A stretch of 64,000 nucleotides of DNA from Ciceribacter lividus (GTDB taxonomy: Bacteria; Pseudomonadota; Alphaproteobacteria; Rhizobiales; Rhizobiaceae), in contig NZ_QPIX01000001.1 in the NCBI RefSeq assembly GCF_003337715.1, positions 186,001 to 250,000 of the forward strand, in the 5' to 3' direction. A program made the position numbers and the translations under genes. Shown piece by piece: positions 62,086 to 64,000 of this stretch. Position 1 is the stretch's first letter, and every line of letters starts with the position of its first letter. The notes below the pieces were generated by a model. The model did not search any database. It was given only the letters and a program-made list of their open reading frames with translations, and was not told where the DNA came from.

Positions 62086-62586
62086 ATGAGCCTTATGGAA
62101 ATGGAATTTGAACGTCAGTCCAATCCGGTTGACATGATCGAGTTCGTTGCAGCCAACAACGACTGGTCGTTCGAGCGCTCGGGCGAAGACGAAATCGCCA
62201 TGACGGTTGAGGGGCGATGGGCGGACTACCACGTCTCGTTCTCCTGGATGGAAGAGTTCGAGGCGCTTCATCTCGCCAGCGCCTTCGACATCCGCATTCC
62301 CGACTCCCGTGTCAACGAGGTCATCCGGCTCCTCTCCTACATCAACGGCCAGGTGCTGATGGGGCATTTCGACCTGTGGCGGCAGGAGGATGTCATCATC
62401 TTCCGCCAGTCGCTGCTGCTCGCCGGCGGCGCCGAGCCGACCAACCGTCAGGTCGAGGTCCTGCTTTCGAGCGCGATCGACGCGTGCGAAGCCTATTTCC
62501 AGGCCTTCCAGTTCGTCGTGTGGTCGGGCATGGACGCCAAGAGCGCCATGGACGCGGTGCTCTTCGAAACCGCCGGAGAGGCCTGA
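62086..62586 (+). CDS. YbjN domain-containing protein
   Basis: A 166-residue cytosolic protein with the YbjN/CesT-like chaperone fold: NPVDMIEFVAANNDWSFERSGEDEIAMTVEGRWADYHVSFSWMEEFEALHLA, and VNEVIRLLSYINGQVLMGHFDLWRQEDVIIFRQSLLL. YbjN proteins affect stress responses and motility in enterobacteria; in alphaproteobacteria the role is unknown. Start ATG 62086. proC begins 4 bases after its stop, so the pair is an operon. Confidence 0.9.
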   Translation: MSLMEMEFERQSNPVDMIEFVAANNDWSFERSGEDEIAMTVEGRWADYHVSFSWMEEFEALHLASAFDIRIPDSRVNEVIRLLSYINGQVLMGHFDLWRQEDVIIFRQSLLLAGGAEPTNRQVEVLLSSAIDACEAYFQAFQFVVWSGMDAKSAMDAVLFETAGEA

Positions 62587-62589
62587 TCC

Positions 62590-63402
62590 ATGGCTGCGAC
62601 CGGCAACATCGTCCTCGTCGGCGCCGGCAACATGGGCGGTGCCATGCTGGCGGGATGGCTGAAAAGCGGCATTCCGGGTTCCTCGATCACGGTCATCGAT
62701 CCCGGTCCGTCCGAGGCCATGCTGGCGCGGATCCGGGAAGCGGGCGCCACCTATACCAGCGAGGTGCCGCAGGGGCTTTCGGTCGGCATCCTGTTCCTTG
62801 CGGTCAAGCCGCAGGTCATGGGTGCGGTACTGCCGCCGCTGAAGTCACTGGTCGGCCCGGAAACGGTCGTGGTCTCGGTCGCGGCCGGCAAGACGCTCTC
62901 CTTCATGGAGAGCCATCTCGGCGCCGCGCCGATGGTGCGCGCCATGCCGAACACGCCGGCCATGGTCGGCCGCGGCATCACCGGCGCTTTCGCCAATGCC
63001 GGGGTAAGCGAGGCGCAGCGGCAGGTCGTCGACGGCCTGCTCAAGGTTTCCGGCCCGGTCGAATGGGTATCCTCCGAAGCCGACATCAATGCCGTTACCG
63101 CGCTCTCGGGCAGCGGCCCGGCCTATGTCTTCTATCTCGTGGAATGCATGGCTGAGGCAGGTCGCAAAGCGGGCCTGCCGGCGGACCTCGCCATGCGCCT
63201 TGCACGGGAGACTGTCTCGGGGGCTGGTGAACTGCTTCACCAGTCCCCAGACGACGCTCAGCGTCTGAGGCAGAACGTCACCTCGCCGGGCGGCACGACG
63301 GCGGCCGCACTTTCCGTCCTGATGGCCGACGACGGCATGCAGCCGCTCTTCGACCGGGCGGTCGAGGCCGCCCGCAAGCGCGCCGAGGAGCTCGCCGAAT
63401 GA
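62590..63402 (+). CDS. proC: Pyrroline-5-carboxylate reductase
   Basis: A 270-residue reductase making proline from pyrroline-5-carboxylate. The Rossmann motif is [17 protein letters not shown], and the catalytic region includes [18 protein letters not shown] and [22 protein letters not shown]; the C-terminus has [11 protein letters not shown] and [14 protein letters not shown]. Second gene of the ybjN - proC - csaA-like operon; the next start overlaps its stop as ATGA. Confidence 0.96.
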   Translation: MAATGNIVLVGAGNMGGAMLAGWLKSGIPGSSITVIDPGPSEAMLARIREAGATYTSEVPQGLSVGILFLAVKPQVMGAVLPPLKSLVGPETVVVSVAAGKTLSFMESHLGAAPMVRAMPNTPAMVGRGITGAFANAGVSEAQRQVVDGLLKVSGPVEWVSSEADINAVTALSGSGPAYVFYLVECMAEAGRKAGLPADLAMRLARETVSGAGELLHQSPDDAQRLRQNVTSPGGTTAAALSVLMADDGMQPLFDRAVEAARKRAEELAE

Positions 63403-63758
63403 GCGAGGCAGAGGGAACCAGCGAACTGATCAGCTACAGCGATTTCGAGAAGGTCGACATCCGCGTCGGCACGATCATCGAGGTCGAGCCGTTTCCCGAG
63501 GCCCGCAAGCCGGCCTGGAAGCTCAAGATCGACTTCGGCCCCGGGATCGGCGTGAAGAAATCCTCCGCCCAGATCACCGTGCACTATGGCGCAGCCGAGC
63601 TCGTCGGCCGTCAGGTTCTCGGTGTCGTCAATTTCCCGCCACGCCAGATCGGCCCCTTCCGCTCGGAAGTGCTGACCCTCGGCTTCGAGGACGAAACCGG
63701 CGCCATCGTGCTCGCCGCCGTCGAACGATCCGTACCGAACGGCCGCAAGCTGATGTGA
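63399..63758 (+). CDS. CsaA-like tRNA-binding domain protein
   Basis: A 119-residue OB-fold protein of the CsaA/EMAPII tRNA-binding type: [46 protein letters not shown], followed by [25 protein letters not shown]. CsaA has chaperone-like and export-related activity in Bacillus; the proteobacterial role is not defined. Translationally coupled to proC by an ATGA overlap. Its stop lies inside an inverted repeat shared with the convergent gene. Confidence 0.88.
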   Translation: MSEAEGTSELISYSDFEKVDIRVGTIIEVEPFPEARKPAWKLKIDFGPGIGVKKSSAQITVHYGAAELVGRQVLGVVNFPPRQIGPFRSEVLTLGFEDETGAIVLAAVERSVPNGRKLM

Positions 63759-63773
63759 GGCCGTCCGGCCTCA
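63756..63773. terminator. Inverted repeat spanning two convergent stop codons
   Basis: TGAGGCCG (63756-63763) and CGGCCTCA (63766-63773) are perfect arms with a 2-base centre. The stop codons of the CsaA-like gene and the DUF1349 gene are the two ends of this repeat. It is probably a bidirectional terminator, though without T-runs. Confidence 0.5.
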
Positions 63774-64000
63774 GTGGATGTCGCGGCTGAGCGGGTCCGT
63801 GAGCACGAAGCGGTGAAAGGTGACTTCGAAGCCGGCTCTCTGCGGCGAGCAGGCGGTCACGCCGACCTCCAGCGATTTCAGTTCCGGCGGAAAGTAGCCG
63901 AGTCGTGCCATTTTCCAGGTATCCGGTTCCGAGAGCCGGTACTGCACGAACAGCGCATCCGCGAGACGGGTGACGCGGGCTTCCACCGGACCATTTCCGT
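63771..64000 (-). CDS. DUF1349 domain-containing protein (C-terminal part; gene runs off the window)
   Basis: The last 75 or so residues of a protein whose 5' part lies beyond the window. Visible: VEARVTRLADALFVQYRLSEPDTWKMARLGYFPPELKSLEVGVTACSPQRAGFEVTFHRFVLTD, the C-terminal jelly-roll part of the DUF1349/laminin-G-like family, which includes YesU/regulator-like and possible carbohydrate-binding proteins. The frame stays open through position 64000. Function unknown. Confidence 0.8.
   Translation of the reverse strand, partial: GNGPVEARVTRLADALFVQYRLSEPDTWKMARLGYFPPELKSLEVGVTACSPQRAGFEVTFHRFVLTDPLSRDIH

Overview
This is a GC-rich, densely packed chromosomal segment of an alphaproteobacterium, most likely a member of the Rhizobiaceae (Rhizobium/Sinorhizobium/Shinella type). 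The basis is gene content and order: trmL - ABC exporters - petABC - apt, MaoC pair - Crp/Fnr - ychF - clpS - pth - rplY, and prs - lipoprotein - M24 - pgeF - MidA-type methyltransferase - lgt - ubiK - ybjN - proC are housekeeping neighbourhoods of this group. No rRNA, tRNA, CRISPR array or intact insertion sequence was seen.

Layout. 1-9.6 kb: isochorismatase-type hydrolase, a saccharopine-dehydrogenase-like gene divergent from an Lrp/AsnC regulator, a ClpP paralogue, a SulP anion transporter behind a strongly structured leader, a BenE transporter, a BrnT/BrnA toxin-antitoxin pair, and leuA preceded by a leucine-rich leader peptide and attenuator. 9.6-16.7 kb: an accessory stretch with a phosphoesterase, Nudix, xi-class GST, two GNATs, a HI1419/HI1420-like toxin-antitoxin pair, a secreted alpha/beta hydrolase, a low-GC DUF1566 gene and several gene remnants. 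16.7-23.5 kb: a four-gene MoxR-DUF58-DUF4159-GATase-like operon. 23.7-31.6 kb: DUF1285, CoA pyrophosphatase, CCA transferase, hemF, an orphan flagellin-like gene, soxR and trmL. 32-41.6 kb: two ABC exporters, the cytochrome bc1 operon, apt, two MaoC dehydratases, a Crp/Fnr regulator and DUF2892. 41.7-49.2 kb: ychF, clpS, pth and rplY, interrupted by accessory genes including a GGDEF/EAL protein with a periplasmic solute-binding protein. 49.5-52.8 kb: a GAF-Fis regulator, an aldehyde dehydrogenase and DUF779. 52.8-64 kb: a chemoreceptor, prs, the lipoprotein-to-lgt run, ubiK, ybjN, proC, a CsaA-like protein and a truncated DUF1349 gene.

The most unusual signal is a repeated architecture at two separate junctions. 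At clpS/pth (43.2-44.5 kb) the facing 3' ends of both genes occur twice, in the order clpS - gene X - pth remnant - clpS remnant - gene Y - pth. At the GNAT/DUF4159-operon junction (13.2-16.8 kb) the 5' end of the GNAT gene and the 3' end of the last operon gene are likewise both duplicated around different cargo. In the clpS copy nearly all differences are synonymous, so the second copy looks like a diverged orthologue brought in from a relative, not a decayed local duplicate. This fits integration by homology on one side and illegitimate joining on the other, leaving two alleles of one intergenic cargo site side by side.

Other regulatory candidates are the leuA leader peptide and attenuator, a hairpin-rich leader before the SulP gene, a SoxR box lying inside the soxR promoter, and a pair of 18-bp palindromes flanking the GAF-Fis regulator.
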